A DNA stretch of 64,000 bases from Devosia sp. 1566. GTDB taxonomy: Bacteria > Pseudomonadota > Alphaproteobacteria > Rhizobiales > Devosiaceae. This document shows, one piece after another, positions 9,593 through 17,533 of this stretch. Position 1 is the stretch's first letter. Each line of letters starts with the position of its first letter. The DNA lies in the NCBI RefSeq assembly GCF_004005995.1, contig NZ_CP034767.1, positions 1,612,001-1,676,000 on the forward strand. The letters run 5' to 3'. The notes under the pieces are model-generated. The model made no database searches, was not told where the DNA came from, and saw only the letters and a list, made by a program, of their open reading frames with translations. The position numbers were made by a program, and so were the translations under genes.

Positions 9593-10318
9593 TCAACGAG
9601 CGGCGGCACGGCGCTGGAATTCGGAACCGATTTCGAAATGGTGCATCAGCAAGCGATCAGCGCCGTCGGCATCTCGGGCAACCACTGCCGCGAGCAGGTC
9701 GCGATGATGCTCGATCAGATAGACCTCGATGCCGGCCTGGTCGGTGATGCGGGCGCGACGCTGAAAATGGGAGCGGCGCAGCAGCAGCGCAATTGCGGCA
9801 TGAAGGCTGGCAAGTGTTGGGGAATGGGCCGCCGCGATCAAAGCGGCATGGAAGGCAAAGTCGGCTTCGCCACCAATAAGGGGATCATCAACGGTTTCCT
9901 CGATCCGCTGCAAGGCCTGCCGGAGGGCCTGCAGGTCGGCGGGAGTGGCGCGTGAACAGGCCAGGCGAATGGCTTGTCGCTCAATGGCAATACGCGCCTC
10001 CATGACATCCTCGACCACCTCTGCCTGCTGCACCAGCATCATGGTGAAGAGGTCACCTAGTTCGGCAAAGCCGGGCTGCCGCACCACGCTACCCGATCCA
10101 TGGCGGATATCGATCACACCGATGGCTGCAAGCCCCCGCAGCACTTCACGGATCACGGGACGGCTGACGCCAAGGCGGGTCGCGAGTTCTCGCTCCGGCA
10201 GCAGGCGATCGCCAGTCTTGAGCTGACCCGACAAAAGCTGGTCACGCACAAAGGCGAAGACCTTCTCGTAGCCCTTGGCCTCGGGTTCGTCCTGCCGCGT
10301 CAGCGCTGCGTCCATCAT
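9593..10318 (-). CDS. GntR-family (FadR/FCD) transcriptional regulator 1
   Basis: DNA-binding regulator of 241 residues. The N-terminal winged helix is visible (KVFAFVRDQLLSGQLKTGD, PERELATRLGVSRPVIREVLRGL), followed by an all-helical FCD ligand domain that begins around residue 95. The FCD metal histidines are represented by FHAAL, IEHHRDL and LLMHHFE. Its start is placed at the ATG pair near 10318; the ORF extends upstream to 10483, but that stretch overlaps the intergenic operator. It is divergent from the rpiB-like gene, and the consensus FadR-type site TGGTAATACCA lies between them, so it most likely controls rpiB-rraA and itself. Confidence 0.88.
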   Translation of the reverse strand: MMDAALTRQDEPEAKGYEKVFAFVRDQLLSGQLKTGDRLLPERELATRLGVSRPVIREVLRGLAAIGVIDIRHGSGSVVRQPGFAELGDLFTMMLVQQAEVVEDVMEARIAIERQAIRLACSRATPADLQALRQALQRIEETVDDPLIGGEADFAFHAALIAAAHSPTLASLHAAIALLLRRSHFQRRARITDQAGIEVYLIEHHRDLLAAVVARDADGADRLLMHHFEIGSEFQRRAAAR

Positions 10319-10403
10319 CTGCCCCCAAGCTTTTTCAAGCGAATGGCCGCCCGTATACGTGGTGTCAAGGCACGCTTGTCCGCCAGTACTCTTCGTGCCA
10401 AAT

Positions 10404-10414
10404 TGGTAATACCA
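10404..10414. promoter_or_regulatory. GntR/FadR-type operator TGGTAATACCA
   Basis: A palindrome matching the TGGTNNNACCA consensus known for FadR-subfamily GntR regulators. It sits 46 bases before the rpiB start codon and 86 bases from the divergent gntR start, as expected for a shared operator. Confidence 0.65.
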
Positions 10415-10449
10415 TGGCCAGATCACTTGGGAACAGAGGAGAGACCCAG

Positions 10450-10947
10450 ATGAGCGAAACTCTGGCCGCGAGCGGCCCGGCAATTCGGCGCCGCAAGGCC
10501 ATTGCTCTAGCCGCGGATCATGCAGGTTTTCCCATGAAGGGATTTATTCGCGAGTTGCTGGCGCAACACTGCGACGAGGTAATCGCGCTTGGCGCCACTT
10601 CCGAAGAGCCGGTGGATTTTCCTGATGTGACCCGTGAGGCCGTGGGTCTCATTCAATCGGGCAAGGTGGAGCGTGCGGTTCTGGTTTGCGGAACAGGGGC
10701 GGGGGCGTGCATCGCCGCCAACAAGATGGCGGGCATCCGCGCAGCGGTCGCCCATGACACTTACGTGGCTCGCCAATGCGTGGAGCATGACGACGTCAAT
10801 GTGCTGTGCATCGGCGCCTGGATCGTGGGTCCACAGATTGCCGCCGAGGTCACGCGTGCCTTCCTGGCGGCGCAATTCAGCACCGAACCGCAATTCCGCC
10901 GCCGGGTAGAAAAGCTCGCCGAAATGGACCGGGCACGCGGCGCCTGA
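10450..10947 (+). CDS. RpiB/LacAB-family sugar-phosphate isomerase
   Basis: Protein of 165 residues. It has the RpiB signature ALAADHAGFPMK (D23, H24), the catalytic-cysteine loop VCGTGAGACIAANK (C80), and the HDTYVARQCVEHDDVNVLCIG segment. Family members interconvert aldose and ketose phosphates of pentoses, tetroses or galactose 6-phosphate. Here it heads an operon with an RraA-like aldolase 25 bases downstream, so a role in a specialised sugar pathway is more likely than in the pentose phosphate pathway. The ATG at 10450 follows an AGAGGAGAG ribosome site. The exact substrate cannot be told. Confidence 0.85.
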   Translation: MSETLAASGPAIRRRKAIALAADHAGFPMKGFIRELLAQHCDEVIALGATSEEPVDFPDVTREAVGLIQSGKVERAVLVCGTGAGACIAANKMAGIRAAVAHDTYVARQCVEHDDVNVLCIGAWIVGPQIAAEVTRAFLAAQFSTEPQFRRRVEKLAEMDRARGA

Positions 10948-10972
10948 TCGTTGATTGCAAAGGGAGGATTGG

Positions 10973-11749
10973 ATGGACGCCAACAAGCGCAGGGAAGTTC
11001 TGGATACCGTCGCCAAGCTCAGGGTGACCGATCTTCGCGATGGCATGGATTGGGTGGGCTTGCATCATGTGGGCACGGTCGATCCCGAGATCCGGCCGCT
11101 CTACCGGACCAAAGCGGCCGGGTTCGCGCAGACCTACAAGCATATCCCCACTCAGATCCGGGTGCCGGAACTGTCACCGGCCGATTACACCAAATGGGCT
11201 TATGAATATTGGTATAGCCAGCTCTGGAACATGGGAGATTTTCGCGAGCAGGTCGGCGAAGGCGACTTCCTGGTGATTGACACGCTGGGGCAAAAGACGC
11301 CGGCGATCGGCTCGATGGATTCGATGGTTTGGGCTGCGCGCGGGGTCAAGGGCGTGCTGACCAATGGTGGCGCACGAGACACCGACGAGCAGCTGTACCA
11401 AAAGGCCATGCCGTGCTGGCACCGTTGGGTGGTGCAGCCCATGTATCAGGGGCGCGTTGAATTCGGTGAACCCAATTCGACAGTGGAGATCGGTGGCGCA
11501 ACCGTCCGGCCAGGCGATCTGGTGGTGGCCGACGGCGACGGGGCCATTGTGGTGCCGCAGGACGTAATCGAGGACGTAATCTATTACGCCAAGCAGGAAT
11601 CCGAGAATGATCGCTATGACCGGAGCATGCTGTTCGAGGCGCTTGGCATCGCGCCCGATGAATCAACGCAGTCCATGTTCCCAGATATGCCAGCCCATCC
11701 ATACCGCAAGAACCGGGAGGACTTCATGAAGCGGCTGGGTCGCAAGTGA
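10973..11749 (+). CDS. RraA-like aldolase, paralogue 1
   Basis: Protein of 258 residues of the RraA/HMG aldolase superfamily (also labelled dimethylmenaquinone methyltransferase). The signature NGGARD (131-136) corresponds to the DGxxRD motif whose Arg and Asp bind pyruvate and the divalent metal in 4-hydroxy-4-methyl-2-oxoglutarate aldolase; here the first Asp is Asn. PGDLVVADGDGAIVVP follows. The protein is longer than typical RraA (about 160-230 residues), with an unusual insert after residue 60 (KHIPTQIRVPELSPADYTKW). Start set by AGGGAGG before the ATG at 10973. A metal-dependent retro-aldol role is inferred; the substrate is unknown. Confidence 0.85.
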   Translation: MDANKRREVLDTVAKLRVTDLRDGMDWVGLHHVGTVDPEIRPLYRTKAAGFAQTYKHIPTQIRVPELSPADYTKWAYEYWYSQLWNMGDFREQVGEGDFLVIDTLGQKTPAIGSMDSMVWAARGVKGVLTNGGARDTDEQLYQKAMPCWHRWVVQPMYQGRVEFGEPNSTVEIGGATVRPGDLVVADGDGAIVVPQDVIEDVIYYAKQESENDRYDRSMLFEALGIAPDESTQSMFPDMPAHPYRKNREDFMKRLGRK

Positions 11750-11768
11750 AGCCGAAGCAATGAGTTTG

Positions 11769-11795
11769 GAGGCGCCTGCGGGCGCCTCTTGTCTT
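11769..11795 (+). terminator. Intrinsic terminator after the rpiB-rraA operon
   Basis: An 8-bp GC stem (11769-11776 with 11781-11788), TGCG loop, followed by TTGTCTTT, 20 bases past the rraA stop. Confidence 0.8.
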
Positions 11796-11805
11796 TGCCG
11801 TAAGA

Positions 11806-11839
11806 CAAAAGAAAACGCCGAACCTTGCAGGGTTCGGCG
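11806..11839 (-). terminator. Intrinsic terminator of the glycosidase operon
   Basis: A 9-bp stem (11816-11824 with 11831-11839), followed on the minus strand by GTTTTCTTTT. It lies 28 bases past the stop of the minus-strand DUF4038 gene. Together with the previous hairpin it separates convergent operons. Confidence 0.85.
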
Positions 11840-11866
11840 CTTCTTCCTTGGGAGGAAGGATTGGCG

Positions 11867-13624
11867 CTAAACGCGCTCGAGCATCATGCCCCAATCGCTG
11901 CTGTCGGGGCGAGGAGGTAGGGGGAGGACAGAACTGCGGGGAACCTCGATGGTCTCGCCCGGTTCGCTCCATTGACCACTGCGCGGATCAAAAAAGCGAG
12001 GGCGGTAACGGTCACCGGCGGTGACGCCGCGGAGCTTTGCCTCGATCGGCGCGTCGGCCTCGAAATACAGCATGAACCAAGAGCGATCCTGGGTGCGGGC
12101 GCAATAGTTCCAGCCCTTGTAGGCAAATCCCGGCCCGGTCTTATTGGGCACGATCAGTTCGACATCGGGTTCGAGCTCCAGGTAGCGCTGGCCCAACACA
12201 GTGGCAAAGCTCTTGAGGTGTTGGACCTCCCCGGCCGAGTGCCATCCAAAGCTGTCCCACATCTTGTGGAGCGATTGCTCTTCAATGTCAGACTGCCAGA
12301 TGCCTTCCGCGCCATAGATGAAGCCAGCCAACCCCCCGGATAGGAAGCTGCCATAAAGGCCCGATCGCACATAGATGCGGTCGTCTTCGCTGTCGGGCGG
12401 CACGCGCAAAGGGTAGGGCTGGCCCAACTGGTGCAGGCCGGCATAATAGGGCTCGCCATTGATGGCAGGCTTTCGCTCGGTTTCGAAAATTTCGGTGAGA
12501 TACCAGTAGGTGTAGTGCTCGCGCACATTGCCCGACTGATGCAGATCGACCCAGCTGCCCGGTCCGAAATTGACCAGGGTAGAGGGATTAGGATTGGCGG
12601 TGAGCATATTGCCGAAGGGCGGCTTGCCATAGCGTTCAAGCGCCAGCTTGATGGGGATGTTGTAGTCTTCGGCCGGGATGGTCTGCTCGAAATAGTCGTA
12701 GTGGATCGGGCTAAGCAGGCTGATATTGGCGCCATAGCGGGCGATCAGATACTGCACGTACCGGCTATAGGATTCCGGCCAGTCGTAGAATTTCTGCCAG
12801 CACTGGCCGGCGTCTCGACGCGAGAACTCGATGAAGGGGACGATCCCTTGTTCGTTGAGGTAGTCGATCTTGCGATCGAGTGCCTTGAAGTATTCCGGGT
12901 TGATCCGGTCCATGTCGGGAAAGATCTGCTCGAAACCGGGCACCTTGCCGGGAAACTCGAACGGGCGGCCCCCTTCATTGTGCATATCCTTGGCTGACTG
13001 TGTGCCGGGCTGCTTCCAGGCCGCGCGCACCCAAGTTCCATCAGGCATCTGCAGGCTGTTGGGTGCGCCGTCATTGGCCCAGGCGGGCTGCGCGGCGATC
13101 AGACCAACGCAGTTGAAACCCTGCGCCTTCCGGAAGGCAACATAGTCATTGAGGGTGGACTGGGGACCGAGCAGGCCGGGGGATGCTAGCCTGTCAGCGA
13201 ATGGGAAGCGGAAGCTGGGCAGGGACCACCAGGTATCGCCGAGGAGAAAAAACGGCGTGCCATCGTTATATTGCAAGCCTCGTCCATCTGGCGTGGCGGC
13301 GACCATGCCGCGGCGATTGGGGTTCTCCTCAAGCTCTTGAGAACTCCAAGCTTCGGCAACGAAGCTGCCGCTTCTGCCGGAAAGACCCGCATCCGCCGGG
13401 GTGCTGCCGCTGGCCCAGCGCCATTCGCCCGGCGCAGTGGCAAGCACGCGCACGACAAACTCGTTGCCACCATTCCAAAAACCATAAACTCTCCTGGCAA
13501 AACCGGGCCCTTCCAGATCAACCCACACCAGAACGTCTGCGTACGGATTGGACAAGCTGCTGGCGGCCTGGAAGATGAGGTCCAGCTTGGCCCATACCTT
13601 TGCGTGGCCTTCTGCAGTGGTCAC
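11867..13624 (-). CDS. DUF5060/DUF4038 glycoside hydrolase-like protein
   Basis: Protein of 585 residues. An N-terminal beta-sandwich DUF5060 domain (about 1-75) precedes a DUF4038 apiosidase-like TIM barrel (about 115-460) and a C-terminal beta domain. Barrel hallmarks are PFFLLGDTWWSLP, the beta-strand FIEFSRR, and INGEPYYAG with E391 as candidate nucleophile. The acid/base position is less clear (D310 or E313 in HYDYFEQ). No signal peptide is present, so it should act in the cytoplasm on an imported glycoside. The GTG at 13624 is chosen because GGGAGG lies seven to eight bases upstream; the longer ORF would overlap the crotonase gene. Family relatives include GH140 apiosidase; specificity here is not known. 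Confidence 0.82.
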   Translation of the reverse strand: MTTAEGHAKVWAKLDLIFQAASSLSNPYADVLVWVDLEGPGFARRVYGFWNGGNEFVVRVLATAPGEWRWASGSTPADAGLSGRSGSFVAEAWSSQELEENPNRRGMVAATPDGRGLQYNDGTPFFLLGDTWWSLPSFRFPFADRLASPGLLGPQSTLNDYVAFRKAQGFNCVGLIAAQPAWANDGAPNSLQMPDGTWVRAAWKQPGTQSAKDMHNEGGRPFEFPGKVPGFEQIFPDMDRINPEYFKALDRKIDYLNEQGIVPFIEFSRRDAGQCWQKFYDWPESYSRYVQYLIARYGANISLLSPIHYDYFEQTIPAEDYNIPIKLALERYGKPPFGNMLTANPNPSTLVNFGPGSWVDLHQSGNVREHYTYWYLTEIFETERKPAINGEPYYAGLHQLGQPYPLRVPPDSEDDRIYVRSGLYGSFLSGGLAGFIYGAEGIWQSDIEEQSLHKMWDSFGWHSAGEVQHLKSFATVLGQRYLELEPDVELIVPNKTGPGFAYKGWNYCARTQDRSWFMLYFEADAPIEAKLRGVTAGDRYRPRFFDPRSGQWSEPGETIEVPRSSVLPLPPRPDSSDWGMMLERV

Positions 13625-13644
13625 GATTATTCCTCCCTTAGCCT

Positions 13645-14433
13645 TTAGCGGCCCAGCCATTCCGGCTTGGTTTTCTCCACAAAGGCTTCGACGCCCCGGC
13701 GGAAGTCCTCGCTGCCATAAATAAGCGAGATGAGATCGTCAGCTGGATCGATGTCGCGCGCGAGGATGCGGCCGAAGGCGGCCTTGCTGACGCGCAGGGT
13801 CAGAGGCGCGTTTTCAAGCAGGCGGGCCACTACTTCATCGGCAACGGCATCCAGAGCCTCGGGCTCGGCCAGGCGCGCCAGGAACCCGCTGGCAAAGGCT
13901 TCTTCGGCGTCGATGAACTCGGCCAAGAGCAGCATGCGCTTTGCCCGGGCCTCGCCAAAGCCATTCAGCACGCGTGCATAGGTCTGCATGGAGACACAGT
14001 TGCCGATGGTGCGGGCGATAGGGCTGCCGAATTTCGCGCGGCGGCTGGCGACGCGAATGTCACAGCAGGCCGCGAGATTGAGACCGCCACCCGCAGCCCA
14101 ACCATCCACAATGGCCACAGTGGGTATCGGCACGGCTAGAAGCCGTTCGAAATAGCTGTTCATCTTGGCTTCGTAGGCGATCCCGTCCTGCCCACCGGTG
14201 AAGTCGCGGAACTGGGCGATGTCCGAGCCGGCAACGAAGGCCTTGCCCCCTGCGCCGCGCAAAGTAACGACCCGCAAATTAGGGTCAGCGCTGACCTCCG
14301 CCAAAACGGCGTCCAGTTCTTCCCACATCGACCAGGTAAAGGCATTGTGGGCGGTAGGCCGGTCAAAGAGGATGCGGGCAATAGCGCCCTCTCGCTCAAG
14401 CCGGACTTGCCCAAGGTTATTGTCCTGGCTCAC
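13645..14433 (-). CDS. Crotonase-superfamily protein, atypical active site
   Basis: Protein of 262 residues with the crotonase fold: oxyanion-hole segment GKAFVAGSDIAQF (63-75) and GWAAGGGLNLAACCD (111-125). In canonical enoyl-CoA hydratases the catalytic glutamates lie at the equivalents of N119 (GGGxE) and I139 (FGxPE); here both are replaced. It therefore probably catalyses another crotonase reaction, such as isomerisation, decarboxylation or hydrolysis of an acyl-CoA. Its start overlaps the CoA-transferase stop by four bases (ATGA), implying translational coupling, so its substrate is likely the CoA ester formed by that enzyme. Confidence 0.85.
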   Translation of the reverse strand: MSQDNNLGQVRLEREGAIARILFDRPTAHNAFTWSMWEELDAVLAEVSADPNLRVVTLRGAGGKAFVAGSDIAQFRDFTGGQDGIAYEAKMNSYFERLLAVPIPTVAIVDGWAAGGGLNLAACCDIRVASRRAKFGSPIARTIGNCVSMQTYARVLNGFGEARAKRMLLLAEFIDAEEAFASGFLARLAEPEALDAVADEVVARLLENAPLTLRVSKAAFGRILARDIDPADDLISLIYGSEDFRRGVEAFVEKTKPEWLGR

Positions 14434-15656
14434 GCGGAAGTTCCCCCAGCTGGTTGGGGCTCAAGCAGGCCCAACTCAGTAAGGATCTCGTCGTTGTGCT
14501 GGCCGAGCAAGGGGGGAGGGCGCCTGACACTGGCGGGCGTATCTGAAAGCTTGGCGGGAAAGCCCAGCGCCTTGAAGCTGCCCTCCACCGGGTGATCAAT
14601 TTCAATCACGGCCTTGCGGTGGTGCACATGTTCATTGTCAAGGGCGACGCTGTAATCGTAGATCGGACCGGCGGGAACGCCAGCGGCAAGAAACATATCC
14701 ACCCATTCGCTCGCTGTGCGGGTGAGGAAGGTCGGCCGCAGTTCGTCGGCCAGTTCGCTGCGCAGCTTCACGCGGTCGACCGCGCCAGCATAGCGCGGGT
14801 CACTCTTGAGTTCGGGGCGGCCGATCACGTCGCAAAAGATCAACCACAGCTTCTGATTGGCTGCGCCGACCACGAAGTTGTTGTCGGAGGCGGCAAAGGC
14901 TTGGTAGGGGGCGCTCATGCGGTTCGCGGTCCCTAGCGGACCGGGCGATTTGCCGGTGGCCCAGTATTCGGTGCTTTCCCAGACTGAGAGCGACAGCGCC
15001 GCGTCCAGCAATGAGCTATCGACATATTGCCCGCGGCCAGTGCGTTCGCGGCCGATCACAGCCGACAAAATGCCGTAACAGGCGAACATGCCAGCGCCGA
15101 GATCGCCCACGGGAATACCCGACTTAACTGGCTCCGCTCCCGGGATGCCGGTCGCGCTGATGATGCCGCCCATCGCCTGCGCGATCAGATCAAAGCCCGG
15201 CCGTTGCGACCAGGGGCCGGTCTGCCCAAAGCCCGAGATACTGGCATAGATCAGGCGGGGATTGATGCGTGAAAGGGTGTCGTAATCCGCCCCCAGCTTT
15301 TTGGTGACGCCCGGACGGCTGTTCTCGACCAGAATATCGGCGGTTTCCACCAACCGGTGCAGCACTTGCTGTCCGTGTTCGGTTTTCAGATCAAGGGTTA
15401 TGCTGCGTTTGTTGCGGTTGAGGGCAAGAAAGCCGGGGCTGTCTTCCCCCTTCATGCGAAAGCCCATGGACTTGCGGGTTTGGTCCCCCACGCCGGGCGG
15501 TTCCACCTTGATTACATCGGCACCCATGTCGCCCAGCAGCATGCAGCAAAACGGGCCCGCCATAACCTGGCTCAGATCAAGTACGCGCAGGCCGGTTAGC
15601 GGCGGCAGATGTGCGGAAGCCTCGCTGGGCTGCACCGGTTCGGCACCTTGCGACAT
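14430..15656 (-). CDS. CaiB/BaiF-type (class III) CoA-transferase
   Basis: Protein of 408 residues. Motifs: the N-terminal LTGLRVLDLSQVMAGPF, the LGDMGADVIKVEPP nucleotide loop (about 41-54), SRPGVTKKLGADY, and RPGFDLIAQAMGG containing D156, the position of the catalytic aspartate that forms the mixed anhydride in formyl-CoA transferase. It moves CoA between carboxylic acids in the cytosol. The ATG at 15656 follows GGGAGGA; the upstream extension to 15725 would cover the operator and is rejected. It is the first gene of a minus-strand operon with the crotonase and the DUF4038 protein, under the operator at 15714-15727. Confidence 0.9.
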   Translation of the reverse strand: MSQGAEPVQPSEASAHLPPLTGLRVLDLSQVMAGPFCCMLLGDMGADVIKVEPPGVGDQTRKSMGFRMKGEDSPGFLALNRNKRSITLDLKTEHGQQVLHRLVETADILVENSRPGVTKKLGADYDTLSRINPRLIYASISGFGQTGPWSQRPGFDLIAQAMGGIISATGIPGAEPVKSGIPVGDLGAGMFACYGILSAVIGRERTGRGQYVDSSLLDAALSLSVWESTEYWATGKSPGPLGTANRMSAPYQAFAASDNNFVVGAANQKLWLIFCDVIGRPELKSDPRYAGAVDRVKLRSELADELRPTFLTRTASEWVDMFLAAGVPAGPIYDYSVALDNEHVHHRKAVIEIDHPVEGSFKALGFPAKLSDTPASVRRPPPLLGQHNDEILTELGLLEPQPAGGTSA

Positions 15657-15713
15657 AAGTTCCTCCCTCCACGGGGCAAGACGATGCAGCGAGCCTGATC
15701 GCCGGCCTCCTAA

Positions 15714-15727
15714 TCTTGCATACAAGA
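15714..15727. promoter_or_regulatory. GntR-2 operator, divergent site
   Basis: TCTTGCATACAAGA, with arms TCTTG/CAAGA around CATA. It lies between the divergent CoA-transferase and gntR genes. The same 14 bases recur at 16609-16622 and 19820-19833. A site shared by divergent promoters suits autoregulation by the adjacent GntR protein. Confidence 0.75.
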
Positions 15728-15784
15728 CTGCCGTTTTGTGGAAATCAAGGGGGCAGGTGCCCGATGTTGCTTTTTTCCATGGAT

Positions 15785-15880
15785 TTGCATACGAGCAAGC
15801 ATGGACAAAGATGCTGATTTCGCTGAGTTACCGGAGCTTGCCACCGACGGCGGCAGTCGCCGCAAGGGGCATTTGCATAC
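15785..15880. promoter_or_regulatory. Two partial GntR-2 sites near its own gene
   Basis: TTGCATAC half-sites occur at 15785-15792 (just before the gntR start codon) and at 15873-15880 (inside the gene). Both lack the full right arm. They may be auxiliary sites for autoregulation, or chance. Confidence 0.35.
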
Positions 15881-16496
15881 AGAAGCGGCAGCCCGGCTCA
15901 GGAGCATGATCCTATCCGGCGAGTTGCCGCCAGGAGCGCGCCTACGCGAGCTCCAACTCTGCGAGCAGCTTGGCGTATCCCGCACCCCGGTACGGGAGGC
16001 ATTGCGCACCCTTGCTGCAGAGGGTCTCGTGGATCTGCTGCCCAATCGAAGCGTATTGGTGTCGCAGTTGCACGCGCCTGATCTGGAGCACCTGTTTGTG
16101 GTGTTCGGCGCAGTGGAAGGGTTGGCAGCAGAACTGGCTTGCCAGCGGATCACCGAGGGGGAAATCGCCGAGATCGGCCGCCTGTTGGCCGAGATGGTGG
16201 ACTATCACACCCGCAAGGAGCGTGCGCCCTATATGCGGATCAACCAGGAAATCCACCGGAGAACCGTCGAGATCGCAGCCAATCCCGTGCTGTATTCGGT
16301 GTGGCAGTCCCTTGTGCCCCGAGTGGAACGAGCTCGGGCGCTTGCCAATCTAGACACTGGGCGATGGACCGGTGCGCTGTTCGAACACACCAAGATGTTC
16401 ACGGTCCTCGCGGCGCGGGACGGTAAACAGCTCAACCAGCTTACTCGTGAGCACTTCGTGAACAGCTTGCCCTTCCTGCAGCGCTCCGGCGACTAA
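15801..16496 (+). CDS. GntR-family (FCD) transcriptional regulator 2
   Basis: Protein of 231 residues. The winged-helix domain is clear (HTEAAARLRSMILSGELPPGARLRELQLCEQLGVSRTPVREALRTLAAEGLVDLLPNRS is spread over residues 24-84), and the FCD ligand domain follows from about residue 95 with helices LEHLFVVFGAVEGLAAELAC and INQEIHRRTVE. It sits at the centre of three copies of TCTTGCATACAAGA and probably represses the caiB, rraA-2 and ABC-transporter operons until a pathway intermediate binds. The ATG at 15801 has only a weak ribosome site; a GTG at 15738 is a possible but less likely alternative. Confidence 0.87.
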   Translation: MDKDADFAELPELATDGGSRRKGHLHTEAAARLRSMILSGELPPGARLRELQLCEQLGVSRTPVREALRTLAAEGLVDLLPNRSVLVSQLHAPDLEHLFVVFGAVEGLAAELACQRITEGEIAEIGRLLAEMVDYHTRKERAPYMRINQEIHRRTVEIAANPVLYSVWQSLVPRVERARALANLDTGRWTGALFEHTKMFTVLAARDGKQLNQLTREHFVNSLPFLQRSGD

Positions 16497-16594
16497 AGCG
16501 CATCTTTTCTGTATTGGTGATCGTGCACGAGGGTTCGCCGATCAGGTGAGCCTGTGCTGGTTTTTCTCGGCACACAAAAAGTCAAAGTGAGCCG

Positions 16595-16624
16595 TTGACT
16601 CACCCGACTCTTGCATACAAGAAT
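16595..16624 (+). promoter_or_regulatory. Promoter with embedded GntR-2 operator, rraA-2 operon
   Basis: A -35 element TTGACT (16595-16600) and a -10-like AAGAAT (16619-16624), 18 bases apart, with TCTTGCATACAAGA (16609-16622) overlapping the -10. The architecture is identical to the one at 19806-19835. A bound repressor would block RNA polymerase directly. Confidence 0.65.
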
Positions 16625-16703
16625 GATGGTGGCTGGGGAGGAGCCCTGCCAAATCACACCAATTTTGTGGCGGCGCAGCAGCCTGCGCCAGCAAGGATTT
16701 CTC

Positions 16704-17480
16704 ATGTCGAGCTATGAGCCAAAGGACACCCAGGGCAACGCCGTGGATCCCTACCATGTCCGCCGCTATTTCGAGCCGCTCCGTGTGGTCGATGTCGTCG
16801 ATGCGATGGATGGCTTGGGCTATTTCAACATCGGCTTGGTGTCGCAGGAAATCCGGCCGCTCTGGCTGGGCATGAAGTTCTGGGGTCCTGCTGTTACGCA
16901 GCGCTGCGTGCCGGCAAACAAGCCAATGTGGCCATTGCAAACAACCGAGGAAATCGTTGGTGCCCATGGGCTCTGGTTCAACCGCTATGGCCACAATGGG
17001 CGGGGTCTCGCCGATCTCCTCAAGCCCGGATGCGTGGTGGTGACGGACGTCGGCAGCTCCAACGAAGTAGGCTTTTTTGGCTCAGAGAACGTCCTGGCCC
17101 TGCAGGCCGGCGGCGCCGTGGGAATTGTCACTAATGGCCACTGCCGGGACACCGGTGAAGTCACCATGCAAAAAACGCCAATGGTCTGCCGCGAGCGCGG
17201 GCGCACCATCATACCCGGTCGCATCGAAGTGGTGGAACTCAACACGCCCGTCGGCATCGGTGGCGCTCAGGTTCGTCCGGGCGACATTGTTGGTTGCGAC
17301 GATGACGGGCTGGTGGTGGTGCCCATCGAGATCGCCAAGCAGGTGGCACTGCATGCCAAAGCGGTGCTGCTGGCCGACATGAATGCGCGCCGCCGGCGCT
17401 ATGATGTCCTTGGGCGTGCCCATGACGAGACTGTTGATACCGACGCGATCGAGCACTTCTACGCCGAGCTTGGCGCCTGA
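16704..17480 (+). CDS. RraA-like aldolase, paralogue 2
   Basis: Protein of 258 residues, same superfamily as the gene at 10973 but clearly divergent. The metal/pyruvate motif is NGHCRD (144-149), again with Asn in place of the first Asp. The VGSSNEVGFFGSENVLALQAGGAVGIVTNG segment (117-145) forms the usual RraA core, and RPGDIVGCDDDGLVVVP follows. The N-terminal domain (VVDVVDAMDGLGYFNIG) matches the family start. The ATG at 16704 follows AAGGA. First gene of a four-gene operon with amidohydrolase, dehydrogenase and YciI genes, driven by the operator-bearing promoter just upstream. Confidence 0.85.
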   Translation: MSSYEPKDTQGNAVDPYHVRRYFEPLRVVDVVDAMDGLGYFNIGLVSQEIRPLWLGMKFWGPAVTQRCVPANKPMWPLQTTEEIVGAHGLWFNRYGHNGRGLADLLKPGCVVVTDVGSSNEVGFFGSENVLALQAGGAVGIVTNGHCRDTGEVTMQKTPMVCRERGRTIIPGRIEVVELNTPVGIGGAQVRPGDIVGCDDDGLVVVPIEIAKQVALHAKAVLLADMNARRRRYDVLGRAHDETVDTDAIEHFYAELGA

Positions 17481-17489
17481 GGCGAAGGG

Positions 17490-17516
17490 AAGGGGCCGGC
17501 GCGACCGGTCCCTTTT
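17490..17516 (+). terminator. Intra-operon hairpin with U-rich tail
   Basis: A 10-bp stem (17490-17499 with 17505-17514, one G-U pair) with a CGCGA loop and a short TTTTGTAT tail. It stands between rraA-2 and the amidohydrolase gene and may cause partial termination, giving more aldolase than downstream enzymes. Confidence 0.55.
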
Positions 17517-17533
17517 GTATCGGGGAGGACACC

